Counted from the stretch's first letter, positions 17,401-25,875 are shown. The stretch: 64,000 nucleotides of DNA from JAGNHN01 sp964590645 (GCA_964590645.1 CAZPYJ010000001.1:124001-188000); one strand, 5' to 3'. Notes: generated by a model from the letters alone, not told the origin. Made by a program: numbers and translations.

Positions 17401-18918
17401 ATAATTCAGAAAGCCCCTGCCTGCCAGTGTCAGCAGGACAGATTTCACCTGCTCGGGGGGTTTTCTTACAAAATCCACGTAATTATCCAGGCCGAATTCT
17501 CTCCTGTCTGTGCGGGTGGCATAACGATAAAGCAAGTCGAGGGGATTGACATCATCTATCCCCTGCAACAATTCGTATCGTTCTCTGGAGTAATAATCAG
17601 CCGACTCAAAGACCGCCCTGCCTTCTGCTCTGATGCCTTTCATTTCCTGGAAATGTATCCTTTCTTCATCCATATTCCAGTAGAGGGCAGAGAAGTACAT
17701 ATCCATATTATGCCAGGTATCCATAAACGGACTCTGGGCAAGGCCTTCCTCCGAGCGCAGCAGGCTTAACTCTCTTTTGTCATTCAGGTATCGCATCTGC
17801 AATCCCGGATGATGGATGGAATCGCCTTCGTGATAGATGGACACGGCCGCCCTGCCGGCTGATATCCTGTCAGGATAAATGGCGAAAGAAGGGGCATACA
17901 GGCGGATAAAGACTTCTTTATTCCTGTAGAACTCCAGTATGGCTTTGTCCTGATTCCGGCCGCTTCCCAGTATCCGGTCTCCTTGCAGTCGAAAGCCTCC
18001 GAAATAGCTGATACCAGGAAAGATATCCCTCAGCTCCAGATCATTCAGATAAGAGCGAAATCGGGGATAAGAGGCCCGATCGGTCTGCACTTCCATCATC
18101 AGTTTCTCTTCAAGCTCCCCCAGCAAAGGCCTGTCCAGAAACTCACGATGGGTCAGAATCACAGAATCTATGGCATAAGAAGTTGACCGCAGATCCAGGC
18201 TGTAGCCAGGCAGATCGGCATACACTTCATCCGGGCCATAGCCAAGTCGTTCCCAACTGATCCTGCCTCCGCTTCCTTCCCATCTGTTATCATCGAACCA
18301 GAAGCTGCCATCCGTCCCCCTGATCAGGCTGGTATCACCCGGAACAGTGGCAAGAATATCTGTATTCCGAACACTCAGAACCAGTGTGCTATCATAGGCC
18401 AGGAACATCTCTTTCGGATTCAGCAGTTGCCAGGAGATGCTGCGCGATGCGTAAATGTAGTTGTCTGAGAAAAGGCTAAGAGAAGCCTCCAAAAAGGAAG
18501 GGAATTTGCGGGATTTCCGACTATTCAGGATATCGCCCCCATAGTCAAGCCAGGCATTCAGGCTGGCATCATCCAGCAATTCCCAGGGGTATGCCTGCAC
18601 TGCTTTAAGGTAGTTAAAGAGGTGTGGTTGCAGGCGGAATTTCTTGTTGATGGTCAATGCCGCCAAGCCGCTGATCTTATGAGCCAGGCTATCCGACAGG
18701 GGTGCTGATTCCCACCAGACACCAAAATCTGCCGAAAAGGCCTCGGCTTCTTTCCTGTCGTCTTTCTGTGTTTCATTCTCTGCCAATGCTTTCAGTTCGG
18801 CGATGAAGGTGGCTGGGTTCCCAGTGATTTGGGCCTGCAATGGGGTATTCAGAAAAAGGCCATACCAAAGAATGAAGGCCAGGATAAGAGCAGGATGCCG
18901 GGGATGTATTCCCTTCAT
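14416..18918 (-). CDS. Very large exported protein of unknown function (1500 aa)
   Basis: The product starts with a signal peptide (LILAFILWYGLF, likely cleavage after PLQA near residue 29). The body is beta-rich with many short repeated strand patterns such as G-x-G-x-L-x-Y. A segment around residues 1050-1090 (VIRAEGVQLIKVADAAIFPA) has the look of OstA/LptA-type beta-taco strands, but this is only an impression. There is no T9SS tail, lipobox or second membrane segment, so a periplasmic or outer-membrane-associated site is likely. Its start codon overlaps the prmA stop (TAATG), which ties it to the tpiA-prmA-plsY operon. I recognise no named family. Confidence 0.8.
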   Translation of the reverse strand: MKGIHPRHPALILAFILWYGLFLNTPLQAQITGNPATFIAELKALAENETQKDDRKEAEAFSADFGVWWESAPLSDSLAHKISGLAALTINKKFRLQPHLFNYLKAVQAYPWELLDDASLNAWLDYGGDILNSRKSRKFPSFLEASLSLFSDNYIYASRSISWQLLNPKEMFLAYDSTLVLSVRNTDILATVPGDTSLIRGTDGSFWFDDNRWEGSGGRISWERLGYGPDEVYADLPGYSLDLRSTSYAIDSVILTHREFLDRPLLGELEEKLMMEVQTDRASYPRFRSYLNDLELRDIFPGISYFGGFRLQGDRILGSGRNQDKAILEFYRNKEVFIRLYAPSFAIYPDRISAGRAAVSIYHEGDSIHHPGLQMRYLNDKRELSLLRSEEGLAQSPFMDTWHNMDMYFSALYWNMDEERIHFQEMKGIRAEGRAVFESADYYSRERYELLQGIDDVNPLDLLYRYATRTDRREFGLDNYVDFVRKPPEQVKSVLLTLAGRGFLNYDLDQDRIQVKERLFNYIRARAGRTDYDVIQMQSVISALPNATLSLLNFDLTIRGVPRILLSDSQQVIVAPHEQEIVMKKDRSFTFSGRVQAGHFLFITRESNFNYADFKITMPVIDEMQFRVRSFEPDGNGFYSLELVQTVLKDLSGDIRIDKPFNKSGKDPQPEYPIFTASSEAFVYFDDPAIWGGVYSRERFNYRIRPFTIERLDDFQTTDLTFEGYLYSGGIFPDLEEPLKVQPDYSLGFVTQTPIAGYPAYGGKGTYTHIIDLSNKGLRGRGQLQYLNARLASEQLVFFPDSAIARAEVFSLKEQLSGPEYPMASGTDIDVFWLPYEDVMHLNNAADPFQMYGAEASLDGSLALRPDGLKGSGEMEFEDALMASRGFDFLHHEFKADTADFSLKAYDLNDLAFTISDYRAHADLQKRRAEFRSNGGVARVEFPLNDYITFMDECVWLMDESSISLRNTRLSGKDYSGMDYRTLADAELSGSAFISIHPAQDSLRFLAEKGVFDLKENVIRAEGVQLIKVADAAIFPADQKISIYKKAEMGTLENAVVLANLERKYHLLHEASINIHSRQSYGGKGVYHYIDEGGTITPLPLHKVGVEKGNSYALAEITEDAEVFLSPAFAFQGKARMDATEPLLHFEGGFRIAHDCDTLARPWIAFEGRVQPDSVRIPLPEDLKSLERKNVEAGILYSSRAEGMYPSFLQHRNTYSDQPVLSVGGSVLYDKRSQEYRIAGKDRLEGKINYGSYLSLSLSSCEVLGEGPVGMSVDFGQFGIEAYGAVRHLMIPDSTRMQLSLSLDFFLSKEVLELLATDMETASLAAWDLTEGYYLSSLYALLGVSRAEEIIAELNVYGSLRKQPDEMMKTMVFSDLSFAWNKSERAWISEGPLGLASVAGKQINRELPGKIVIERKRSGDVFTMYFEAGAGNWYLFSYSRGLMQVLAADKNFNELIRQEKPEDRTLKVKKGESTYRYIISTERKRRDFLRRYMGESLLDE

Positions 18919-19757
18919 TATTCAGGTTTTTCAAAAACAGCGGCCACCCAGGTTTCCTTTTCCAGATGGCTTTGATAGTAGAGGCCGGAGGCAAGGGCGG
19001 AGGCACGAATGGCATCCAGGTCTGACAGATAAAACCCGCTCAACAAAAACAGGCCACCGGGCGACAGGACGGATGCATAATGGTTCATATCTTCCAGAAG
19101 AATATTCCGGTTGATGTTGGCCAGAATGACATCAAAACTACGACCGGTGAGTAGCCTTGCATCGCCCAGTTCCACTTCTACTCGGGCTCCCGGGTTTCTG
19201 CTCACATTCTCCAGTGCATTTTCGTAGGCCCAGGAATCATTGTCGATGGCATTCACCCCTGCAGCCCCTTTCAGGGAAGCCAGTATGGCCAATACCGCCG
19301 TGCCTGCACCCATATCCAGTACCTTTTTCCCTGTGACGTTCAGATCCAGCAAAAGTTTCAGCATTAAGAAAGTGGTCGGATGATGAGCTGTACCGAAGGA
19401 CATCTTTGGCTCAATGATCAGCTCGAGGGCAGGCCCGGGCAGGGAGGAATGAAAAGGAGCCCGGATTCGCAAGCGTTCGTCTATCCACACATCCGGATAG
19501 GAGGCTTCCCATTGCGCATTCCAGTTTTGGTCGGGAATGCGTTCCGATTCCCATTCGATGTCGTATTGTGCAGCCATTTCAGCCACTTCGTTTCGAGCCT
19601 CATCTGTAAAGGTGTTTGCCGCTGCGGAAGCCAGCAGGTGATCGGTTTCTTCGGCAAATCCGTCGAAGCCCAGCAAGGCGAGCCGGGCCACCAATTCCTC
19701 CCTGCGGGGGTCTTCTTCGGGAAGATGAAAGCGAATGATCAGGAACTCACGCTTCAT
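18918..19757 (-). CDS. prmA: Ribosomal protein L11 methyltransferase
   Basis: PrmA trimethylates lysines and the N-terminus of ribosomal protein L11 using S-adenosylmethionine. The sequence shows the substrate-domain end (QNWNAQWEASYPDVWID), the family block PKMSFGTAHHPTTFLML, the SAM-binding loop VLDMGAGTAVLAILA, and NINRNILLEDM in place of the usual N-I-x-A/N motif. I choose the ATG at 19757, which overlaps the tpiA stop as TGATG; a GTG one codon earlier is also possible. The 3' end overlaps the next start by one base, so translation of tpiA, prmA and the large exported protein is probably coupled. Confidence 0.94.
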   Translation of the reverse strand: MKREFLIIRFHLPEEDPRREELVARLALLGFDGFAEETDHLLASAAANTFTDEARNEVAEMAAQYDIEWESERIPDQNWNAQWEASYPDVWIDERLRIRAPFHSSLPGPALELIIEPKMSFGTAHHPTTFLMLKLLLDLNVTGKKVLDMGAGTAVLAILASLKGAAGVNAIDNDSWAYENALENVSRNPGARVEVELGDARLLTGRSFDVILANINRNILLEDMNHYASVLSPGGLFLLSGFYLSDLDAIRASALASGLYYQSHLEKETWVAAVFEKPE

Positions 19758-20515
19758 CACAAACTGTTGAACATCTGGATAAAAGACTGGGCATTCAGGG
19801 AGGCGCCTCCGATCAGGCCACCATCCACATCCGGCTGGCTGAACAATCCCGGCGCATTATCAGGATTACAACTTCCTCCATACAGGATGCTCAGGTCTTC
19901 AGCCATCTCTGCCCCGTAGCGTTCAGCAACGAGACTGCGGATCATTGCGTGCATTTCCTGTGCCTGCTCTTCCGTGGCATTCAGTCCTGTGCCAATGGCC
20001 CAGACGGGTTCATAGGCAATCACCACATCCGAAAAATCCTCCTCGCTCAGGTGAAACAAACCCTTTTCCAGTTGCTGGCGAACCACTTCTTTATGTTGGT
20101 TATCTTCTCTTTCTTCGCGGGATTCGCCACAGCAGAATATAGGGACGATATCCTGGGTCAGCGCCCGGTTTACTTTCATCGCCAGCACTTCATCGCTTTC
20201 CTGAAAGAACTTGCGGCGTTCCGAATGGCCGATAATCGCAAACTCCACATCCATTGAGGCCAGCATTTCTGCTGAAACTTCGCCTGTATATGCGCCCTTT
20301 TCAAATTGGCTCAGGTTCTGGGCTCCTATCATCAAGGGATATTCCAATGCAACATCGGTAGCCATTTCAAGGTAAGGGAAGGGGGGGCATACCACCACCA
20401 GGCGCTCACCCGGAGGGTTTTTATCCAGGGCATTGGCGAGTTGGTACATCAGGTCGTCTGCTTCCTCAAAAGAAAGGTTCATCTTCCAGTTGGCCGCTAA
20501 AATGCGTGTTCTCAT
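19757..20515 (-). CDS. tpiA: Triosephosphate isomerase
   Basis: This glycolytic enzyme interconverts dihydroxyacetone phosphate and glyceraldehyde-3-phosphate in the cytoplasm. The 252 residues match the family length, and the catalytic residues are all present: K11 in ANWKMN, H97 in IIGHSERR and E169 in AYEPVWAIGTG, with the flexible loop 6 immediately after and GGSCNPDN and GGLIGGASL as the phosphate-binding ends. Genes upstream (ABC permease, 57 bases) and downstream (prmA, overlapping) lie on the same strand, so it is part of a long operon. The family is certain. Confidence 0.97.
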   Translation of the reverse strand: MRTRILAANWKMNLSFEEADDLMYQLANALDKNPPGERLVVVCPPFPYLEMATDVALEYPLMIGAQNLSQFEKGAYTGEVSAEMLASMDVEFAIIGHSERRKFFQESDEVLAMKVNRALTQDIVPIFCCGESREEREDNQHKEVVRQQLEKGLFHLSEEDFSDVVIAYEPVWAIGTGLNATEEQAQEMHAMIRSLVAERYGAEMAEDLSILYGGSCNPDNAPGLFSQPDVDGGLIGGASLNAQSFIQMFNSL

Positions 20516-20572
20516 AACAGGCTTTGTATTTAATTTTCCGGGCCGAAGTTACACGAAAAATGCGGACCAGGC

Positions 20573-21655
20573 TCATTGAAGCCTGATCCGGGGGTCGAGA
20601 AGCGCGTAGGAGATATCTACCAGGATATTGACCAGTATCAGCATCACCGAGATAAAAAGCACGCTGCCCATCACCACCGGAAAGTCGTATTTTTCAAGTG
20701 CGTCCACGATCACAACCCCTATCCCTTTCCAGTCGAAAACATATTCCACAAAAACGGCACCGGCCATCAGGGAAGCGAACCAGCCACTGATGGCGGTCAG
20801 TACCGGATTAAGGGCATTCCTCAGGGCGTGGCGGGCGATGACACGTGTGCGGGAAAGTCCTTTAGCATAGGCCGTACGGATGTAATCCTGGGAAAGCACT
20901 TCCAGCAGGCTTCCTCTGGTCAGCTCCACAATGATAGCCAGGGGGCGTATGCCCAGGGTCAGGGCAGGCAGCAGGAGGTTTTTCAGGGCAAGATACTCGC
21001 CTTCACCCATATCATCCACCTCCCGGAGGCTTCCTACCATCGACAGGCCGGTAAGATCGGACAGGAGATAGGCGAAAACCCAGGCCATCAGGATGGCGGC
21101 AAAAAAGGAAGGGAGCGACATCCCGGCCACAGAGGCAAACAAAGCCGTTTTATCAAGCCACGAATCCTTATGGAGGGCCGAGAGTATTCCCAGAAAAATG
21201 CCGAGTATACTGGCGATCAGCATAGCGCTGCTTGCCAGCAAAAGCGTTAATGGGAAAGCCTCACGCAGGATATCCACCACTTCACGCTGGCTTTGATAGG
21301 ACCGGCGCAGATAGGGCACCTTCAGAACAAGTGCTTTGTCCTCCCCTATTCGGCTGAGCATACTATAGCGGGTATAGCGCTCTTCATCCAGAAAGAAATA
21401 ATGATCGGCCGACCGGGTGTGGTGCAGCGAGAGCGGGGAGATATCATTCACAAAGCCTGCAAACTGTTTCCATCGTGGCTGGTTCAGGCCCAGCTCTTTG
21501 CGCAAACTTTCGACAGAAGCCAGGTCGGCACGCTGTCCCATCATCATCCGTGCGGGATCTCCCGGAAGGATGTTGAAGAGGAAGAAAACCAGGGTTACTA
21601 CCCCGGCGAGCACCAGGCCCCCGTAAAACAATCTCCTGATGAGAAAACGCAGCAT
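20573..21655 (-). CDS. ABC transporter permease, DppB/OppB type
   Basis: An inner-membrane permease of the binding-protein-dependent transport family 1 used by peptide and nickel importers. The 360 residues start with the DppB-type N-terminus (RRLFYGGLVLAGVVTLVFFL, then LPGDPARMM) and carry the EAA loop that contacts the ATPase (DYIRTAYAKGLSRTRVIARH, near residues 250-270) and about six membrane segments. The loop between the first two segments is longer than in E. coli DppB. No partner permease, ATPase or binding protein is found nearby, so those must be elsewhere; in Bacteroidota these genes are often scattered. Substrate cannot be told. Confidence 0.9.
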   Translation of the reverse strand: MLRFLIRRLFYGGLVLAGVVTLVFFLFNILPGDPARMMMGQRADLASVESLRKELGLNQPRWKQFAGFVNDISPLSLHHTRSADHYFFLDEERYTRYSMLSRIGEDKALVLKVPYLRRSYQSQREVVDILREAFPLTLLLASSAMLIASILGIFLGILSALHKDSWLDKTALFASVAGMSLPSFFAAILMAWVFAYLLSDLTGLSMVGSLREVDDMGEGEYLALKNLLLPALTLGIRPLAIIVELTRGSLLEVLSQDYIRTAYAKGLSRTRVIARHALRNALNPVLTAISGWFASLMAGAVFVEYVFDWKGIGVVIVDALEKYDFPVVMGSVLFISVMLILVNILVDISYALLDPRIRLQ

Positions 21656-21685
21656 AGGCGAGCAGACAAATGGTCCCTCAGGTTT

Positions 21686-22816
21686 TTACTCCTCCCTGAG
21701 GAATTCCTTTTTTAACTTATCCGGAGCAGGCAGATCATTGTAATGCCACTTCTTCAGCACTACCCCGTCTTTTAAGAGCACCAGGCCCGGGTTTGAACGT
21801 ATGATGGTCTTCAGGGCCGTTTCATCCACATTATACCAATAATAGTTGGCTCCAACCTCATAACGGAAATTATCCATTTTCTCAAAAGCTGAACCGCAGA
21901 GTGCGATGAAGGAATAGCCGGCTTTTTCGGCCATCGCGGCAATTGCATTGGCCCTCTCAAAGGCTTCCCTGCGTGCGGCATCTACATTTTGGACAATAAG
22001 CAGGAATTGATAATCAGGATTATTCAGTATCTCTTCAGTCAGATTATTATGTTCGTGATCATTGATCTCAAAATCGTGTATGGGTGCTTCCTGATACGGA
22101 CGGATGACTTCCTTGCGTTGCTCCACAAACTCCAGCCTGGCCATCAGCACGCTATCCTGCCAGGGCAAGGTCTCGGAAGTATATTCCAGCTTTTCACCTG
22201 TTTCCGTGTTTTGGTAAACCAGGGTGATGACAGACTCTTCCGGTGTGGCAATGAGATAGTCGGTGATTTTATTTCCTTCCTTCCAGGGGCGGAAATCCAG
22301 CAGGGGCAGATGGCGGTATGAATAGACCGAGGTGGCGATCAGGAAAATGCTTCCCAGGCCAAGAATCAGCGTTTGTCCGGCCCGGGTATAGGGTTCCCTG
22401 AATTGGTTTCTGCCAAAGAAGACAATGAGGGTAAAGACCATCATCGCTGCATTCTTGTAAAAGGTTTCCCAATTACTCATTTTGATGGCATCCCCGAAGC
22501 ATCCGCAATCGGAAACGGGATTGTCCACCGCCAGGATAAGAGTAAGGAAAAAGAAAAAAGTCATAAAGAGGGTCACCGCCCAGCTGAAGAAGCGCATTCG
22601 TGTTCCAAACAAGAGAGCCACTCCGATTACAAACTCGGCCAGGCAGACCAGCACTCCGAGATACATTGCCACCGGATTGAGGAAACTCAAATGGAAGGCA
22701 GCAAAATAATCCTCGAATTTATATGCAAACCCCAGGGGGTCTACGGCCTTGACAAATCCGGAGAACATAAAAACGATACCCAGAAGGACACGGCTGAAGC
22801 TGCGTAAACTATTCAT
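21686..22816 (-). CDS. DoxX-like membrane protein, BT_3928 family
   Basis: A 376-residue protein with four membrane segments in its first half, matching the DoxX/MauE-like fold (SRVLLGIVFMFSGFVKAVDP at the start, DCGCFGDAI after the third segment). The second half lacks membrane segments and resembles a thioredoxin-like domain, with PGLVLLKDGVVLKKWH at its end but no CxxC. Such proteins are conserved in Bacteroidota beside DUF1599 and tpiA, as seen here, and are thought to take part in redox or disulfide traffic at the membrane, though direct proof is lacking. It lies 27 bases after DUF1599 and 30 before the permease. Confidence 0.88.
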   Translation of the reverse strand: MNSLRSFSRVLLGIVFMFSGFVKAVDPLGFAYKFEDYFAAFHLSFLNPVAMYLGVLVCLAEFVIGVALLFGTRMRFFSWAVTLFMTFFFFLTLILAVDNPVSDCGCFGDAIKMSNWETFYKNAAMMVFTLIVFFGRNQFREPYTRAGQTLILGLGSIFLIATSVYSYRHLPLLDFRPWKEGNKITDYLIATPEESVITLVYQNTETGEKLEYTSETLPWQDSVLMARLEFVEQRKEVIRPYQEAPIHDFEINDHEHNNLTEEILNNPDYQFLLIVQNVDAARREAFERANAIAAMAEKAGYSFIALCGSAFEKMDNFRYEVGANYYWYNVDETALKTIIRSNPGLVLLKDGVVLKKWHYNDLPAPDKLKKEFLREE

Positions 22817-22843
22817 TGCTTTATGGATGCTAAGATTTCAAAA

Positions 22844-23401
22844 TCAGTATGTAATGTTGTTTTCGGTCACTTTCAGTTTGATGAGGGCAAAGACGGCATA
22901 ATTGACGATATCAAAGAAACTCCCTTCCGGGCCTTCCGACACTTGTGTTTTCCCTTCATTGTCTTCAATCTGCTTGATGCGCAGCAGTTTCATAAGGATG
23001 ATATCGGTCAGGGAGGAGACCCGCATCTGCCTCCAGGCTTCCCCGTAATCGTGATTCTTATTCTCCATCAGTTCCCTGGCTTTGCTGGCCATCTGATCAT
23101 AGAGAAGCAGGGCTTGATCCCCGCTCATATCCGGTTTATCCACAGCACCCTCCTCCAGTTGGATTAACGCCATCAGCGCATAATTAACCATCCCGATAAA
23201 CTCGGGAATAATGCCCTCCTCGATTTTTTGGGTGGCTTTGTTTTCGATACTCCGGATACGGCTGGCTTTGATATAGATCTGATCGGTCAGCGAGGCCGGT
23301 CTCAGCACGCGCCAGGCCGGCCCGTAATCTCCCATTTTCTGCTCAAAAACCAGGCGGCAGGCAGCCATTACCTGTTCATATTCACGGGTCGTATTCTCCA
23401 T
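22844..23401 (-). CDS. DUF1599 domain protein
   Basis: The 185 residues contain two copies of the DUF1599 unit. Each copy reads as a helix with K-x-x-D-Y-G-x-A-W-R, then L-T-D-x-I/L, then R-I-x-x-I-E and F-x-x-x-V-N-Y-A; the first covers about residues 20-100 and the second 115-180. Function is unknown, although the all-alpha layout has been compared with nucleotide pyrophosphohydrolases. It is transcribed divergently from folP with 37 bases between the start codons and is the first gene of the minus-strand run to plsY. The tandem duplication is normal for the family. Confidence 0.9.
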   Translation of the reverse strand: MENTTREYEQVMAACRLVFEQKMGDYGPAWRVLRPASLTDQIYIKASRIRSIENKATQKIEEGIIPEFIGMVNYALMALIQLEEGAVDKPDMSGDQALLLYDQMASKARELMENKNHDYGEAWRQMRVSSLTDIILMKLLRIKQIEDNEGKTQVSEGPEGSFFDIVNYAVFALIKLKVTENNITY

Positions 23402-23438
23402 CCTTTCGTACCTTAGCCCCCAAGAAAACCAGGGTCAT

Positions 23439-24320
23439 TTGAAGCGCGCTAAAGATACAAGTTTTTCCCTCACGCATAGTTTGAATCTGGGCGGGAGGCT
23501 GCTAAGGCTGGATCGTCCGGCGGTGATGGGCATTCTCAATATGAGTCAGGATTCTTTCTTTGACGGCGGCTATTATCCGGATTTGGTCAGCCAGGTCCGG
23601 CAATGCGGAAGGATGCTGGAAGAGGGGGCAGCCATTATCGACGTGGGCGCTATGTCCACCCGCCCCGGAGCGGAAGAAATTCCGGAAGAAACAGAGATTG
23701 AGCATCTTACGCCCCTGCTGGAGGAACTCACAGCTGCATTTCCGGAAATAAAGATTTCAGTAGATACGTACCGGCAGAAAGTGGCCGAGGTGGCCGTAAA
23801 AAAAGGGGCGGTGATGATCAATGATATTTCCGGAGGCTCCTTCGACTCAAGAATGCCCGACTTTGTTGCCGAGAGCGGCGTTGCTTATGTACTGATGCAT
23901 ACACCTGACAAACCGCACCGGATGCAAAAGAACCCGCAATACGATAATGTAAGCAACAGTGTCATCCAATTCTTTGGAAAACAGCTTGAGCTGTTTCTTT
24001 CCAAAGGCGCCCGGGATATTCTCCTGGACCCTGGTTTCGGCTTCGGAAAAACCCTGACGCACAACTACATCCTCCTTCAGGATCTACCTGCTATCTGCAG
24101 CCTTGGGTTCCCGGTGCTTGCCGGGATTTCCCGCAAATCTATGATTTACAAGACCCTGAACACCTCCCCTTCGGATTCACTCCCGGGCACCCTGGCAGCT
24201 CAGACGATTGCCCTGATGCAGGGTGCCGCCGTGCTGCGTGTGCACGATGTGGCCGAAGCGCTCCAAAGCATCCGCATCTTCGAGGCATTCAACCAAATGC
24301 TGCCCGGGTCTGGGGAATGA
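23439..24320 (+). CDS. folP: Dihydropteroate synthase
   Basis: FolP joins p-aminobenzoate and hydroxymethyl-dihydropterin pyrophosphate in folate synthesis and is the sulfonamide target. Family motifs in order: MGILNMSQDSFFDGG near residue 29, DVGAMSTRPGA near 68, ISVDTYR near 106, MINDISGG near 125, LDPGFGFGKT near 188 and GISRKSMIYK near 228. The start is uncertain: TTG at 23439 is the first candidate after the divergent gene and gives about 15 more residues than many relatives. The pairing with DUF1599 upstream and cdaA downstream is common in Bacteroidota. Confidence 0.95.
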   Translation: MKRAKDTSFSLTHSLNLGGRLLRLDRPAVMGILNMSQDSFFDGGYYPDLVSQVRQCGRMLEEGAAIIDVGAMSTRPGAEEIPEETEIEHLTPLLEELTAAFPEIKISVDTYRQKVAEVAVKKGAVMINDISGGSFDSRMPDFVAESGVAYVLMHTPDKPHRMQKNPQYDNVSNSVIQFFGKQLELFLSKGARDILLDPGFGFGKTLTHNYILLQDLPAICSLGFPVLAGISRKSMIYKTLNTSPSDSLPGTLAAQTIALMQGAAVLRVHDVAEALQSIRIFEAFNQMLPGSGE

Positions 24321-24322
24321 TT

Positions 24323-24330
24323 TACTTTTG
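24323..24330 (+). promoter_or_regulatory. -7 box between folP and cdaA
   Basis: TACTTTTG begins two bases after the folP stop and ends 21 bases before the cdaA ATG, so cdaA may have its own promoter besides read-through from folP. Confidence 0.45.
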
Positions 24331-24351
24331 CAATGCAATGCACAGAACTTT

Positions 24352-25233
24352 ATGACAGCCTTATTTATGCATAGCCTGGAAAGCTTCCGCTTTCTGGACA
24401 TCCTGGATCTGCTTCTGGTAGGCATACTCATCTACCAGTTCTACCGATTGATGCGGGGAACAAGTACCATCAACATTTTCGTCGGCATTGTTTCTATTTA
24501 CCTCCTCTGGAAGCTGGTCAAACTGCTGAAGATGGAATTATTGAGCGAATTACTGGGAGCCTTCATCAGTGTCGGAGTCATTGCCCTGATCGTGGTTTTT
24601 CAGCCCGAGATCAGAAAATTCCTCTTGATGCTGGGCACCCCGGATTTTCTACGAAAAAACTCACGCCGCTTCCTTTTCTGGAAATTCAATTTCTCTTCCG
24701 GCCTTCATCTCGACATTGATCCGCTGCTGTATACCTGTCAACGTCTTTCCACCAATCATACCGGAGCCCTCCTCATTATTGGCCGCCATAATGAGCTTGG
24801 CCAGTTCGCCGAGAGTGGCACTGAACTCAATGCCCGAATTTCGTCCGAACTACTCCAGAGTATCTTTTTTCCCAATGCTCCCCTGCACGATGGAGCAGTG
24901 ATCATCGCACACAATAAGATCAAAGCCGCCGGCTGCATCCTGCCCGTTTCTGCCAATAAAAACCTGCCCTCTCACCTGGGGCTGCGGCATCGTGCTGCCG
25001 CCGGAGTGACAGAAGTTTCAGATGCTGTGGGCATTGTCATCAGTGAAGAAACAGGGAAAATCAGCATTGTGGAACAAGGAAACATTAGGGAGGATATTTC
25101 TTCAGACCAACTGAAGAACTTGTTAAACGAAGCTTTCTCAGATGAAAACGGTCATCATACCCCCAGATCCAGCTTCATTTCAAACGGAGACCAGAATCTG
25201 TTCCAGATGATTTTTGGCAGGAAGAAAGCCTGA
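24352..25233 (+). CDS. cdaA: Diadenylate cyclase CdaA (c-di-AMP synthase)
   Basis: CdaA condenses two ATP to cyclic di-AMP at the inner membrane. After a short start come three membrane segments (FLDILDLLLVGILIYQFY, TINIFVGIVSIYLLWKLV, SVGVIALIVVFQPEI), then the DisA_N catalytic domain with the signature pair L-H-D-G-A and R-H-R-A-A and the preceding GTELNARIS. I place the start at ATG 24352; ATG 24367 (MHSLESF) is equally good. An in-frame extension into folP is possible on paper but has no family support. No regulator such as cdaR or glmM is adjacent. The catalytic motifs are intact. Confidence 0.95.
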   Translation: MTALFMHSLESFRFLDILDLLLVGILIYQFYRLMRGTSTINIFVGIVSIYLLWKLVKLLKMELLSELLGAFISVGVIALIVVFQPEIRKFLLMLGTPDFLRKNSRRFLFWKFNFSSGLHLDIDPLLYTCQRLSTNHTGALLIIGRHNELGQFAESGTELNARISSELLQSIFFPNAPLHDGAVIIAHNKIKAAGCILPVSANKNLPSHLGLRHRAAAGVTEVSDAVGIVISEETGKISIVEQGNIREDISSDQLKNLLNEAFSDENGHHTPRSSFISNGDQNLFQMIFGRKKA

Positions 25234-25246
25234 ACCGTATATTCGC

Positions 25247-25819
25247 TCAGTCGAGGATCATTACTGTACTGCTGTCGCCCCCACTCAGGGAATCAGCCTT
25301 TTCCATCGCTTCCTCAAATGCCCGGATCATTTCTTCCGGAGTTTTGCCCAGATGCAGGAGGCAGGCTTTTGCGTCATCCGCAAAAACGCCATCAGGGTAG
25401 CGCTCCAGATAAGCGCTGTACAAAGCTTCCGCCCTGGACAGGTCATTCAGGTGATTCTCTGCAATGAAAGCCTGAAGAAACAATGCTGTGGGCACTTTCT
25501 CATAATCAGGGTAGTCCTCCTGAAGGCGGGTCAGCAAGTCCATTGCCCTCCCCCCCCCGGACAGATTCATTATCATATCGGCTGCATTGTAGAGATAGTC
25601 AGGGCTCTGTTCATCACCGGGATATCGATCCACATAATCCAGATAGCTTTCAACCAGGGCATCTGCTTTGGCCTTGTCCAGAAGGCCCAGGGTATCGGAG
25701 AACAATTCCTCCTCCAGCTGGCTGATCTCAGCCCTGGCTTTTTCAGGAGCTGAACGACAGGACCAAAGAAGGACCAATGAGAGAAGGAGCAAGAAGCGGG
25801 AATCAATGCGGATCTGCAT
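25247..25819 (-). CDS. TPR-type lipoprotein of unknown function
   Basis: The 190-residue product has a lipoprotein signal (FLLLLSLVLLWSC, lipobox cysteine at about residue 21) and then helical repeats. YNAADMIMNLSGGGRAMDLL, VPTALFLQAFIAENHLNDLS and ALYSAYLERYPDGVFADDAK read as tetratricopeptide hairpins, which usually hold protein partners. It should sit in the envelope. It follows def with 56 bases between them and has its own TAnnTTTG box, so it may be read both with ruvX-def and alone. A run of nine G lies in the Ser-Gly-Gly-Gly stretch. Its 3' end converges on cdaA with 13 bases between stops. Confidence 0.82.
   Translation of the reverse strand: MQIRIDSRFLLLLSLVLLWSCRSAPEKARAEISQLEEELFSDTLGLLDKAKADALVESYLDYVDRYPGDEQSPDYLYNAADMIMNLSGGGRAMDLLTRLQEDYPDYEKVPTALFLQAFIAENHLNDLSRAEALYSAYLERYPDGVFADDAKACLLHLGKTPEEMIRAFEEAMEKADSLSGGDSSTVMILD
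25550..25558. repeat. G9/C9 homopolymer inside the lipoprotein gene
   Basis: Nine C on the plus strand correspond to three GGG glycine codons in the minus-strand lipoprotein. A slip of one base would truncate the protein, so this is a candidate phase-variable tract; it may also be a sequencing weak spot. Confidence 0.7.
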
Positions 25820-25835
25820 AGCGCTGAGGTTTTTT

Positions 25836-25843
25836 CAAAGATA
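25836..25843 (-). promoter_or_regulatory. -7 box for the TPR lipoprotein gene
   Basis: On the minus strand this reads TATCTTTG, an exact TAnnTTTG match, ending 16 bases before the lipoprotein ATG. It lies in the spacer after def. Confidence 0.5.
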
Positions 25844-25875
25844 ATGTATTAGAGAAAAGGATTCATTGCGAAAGA

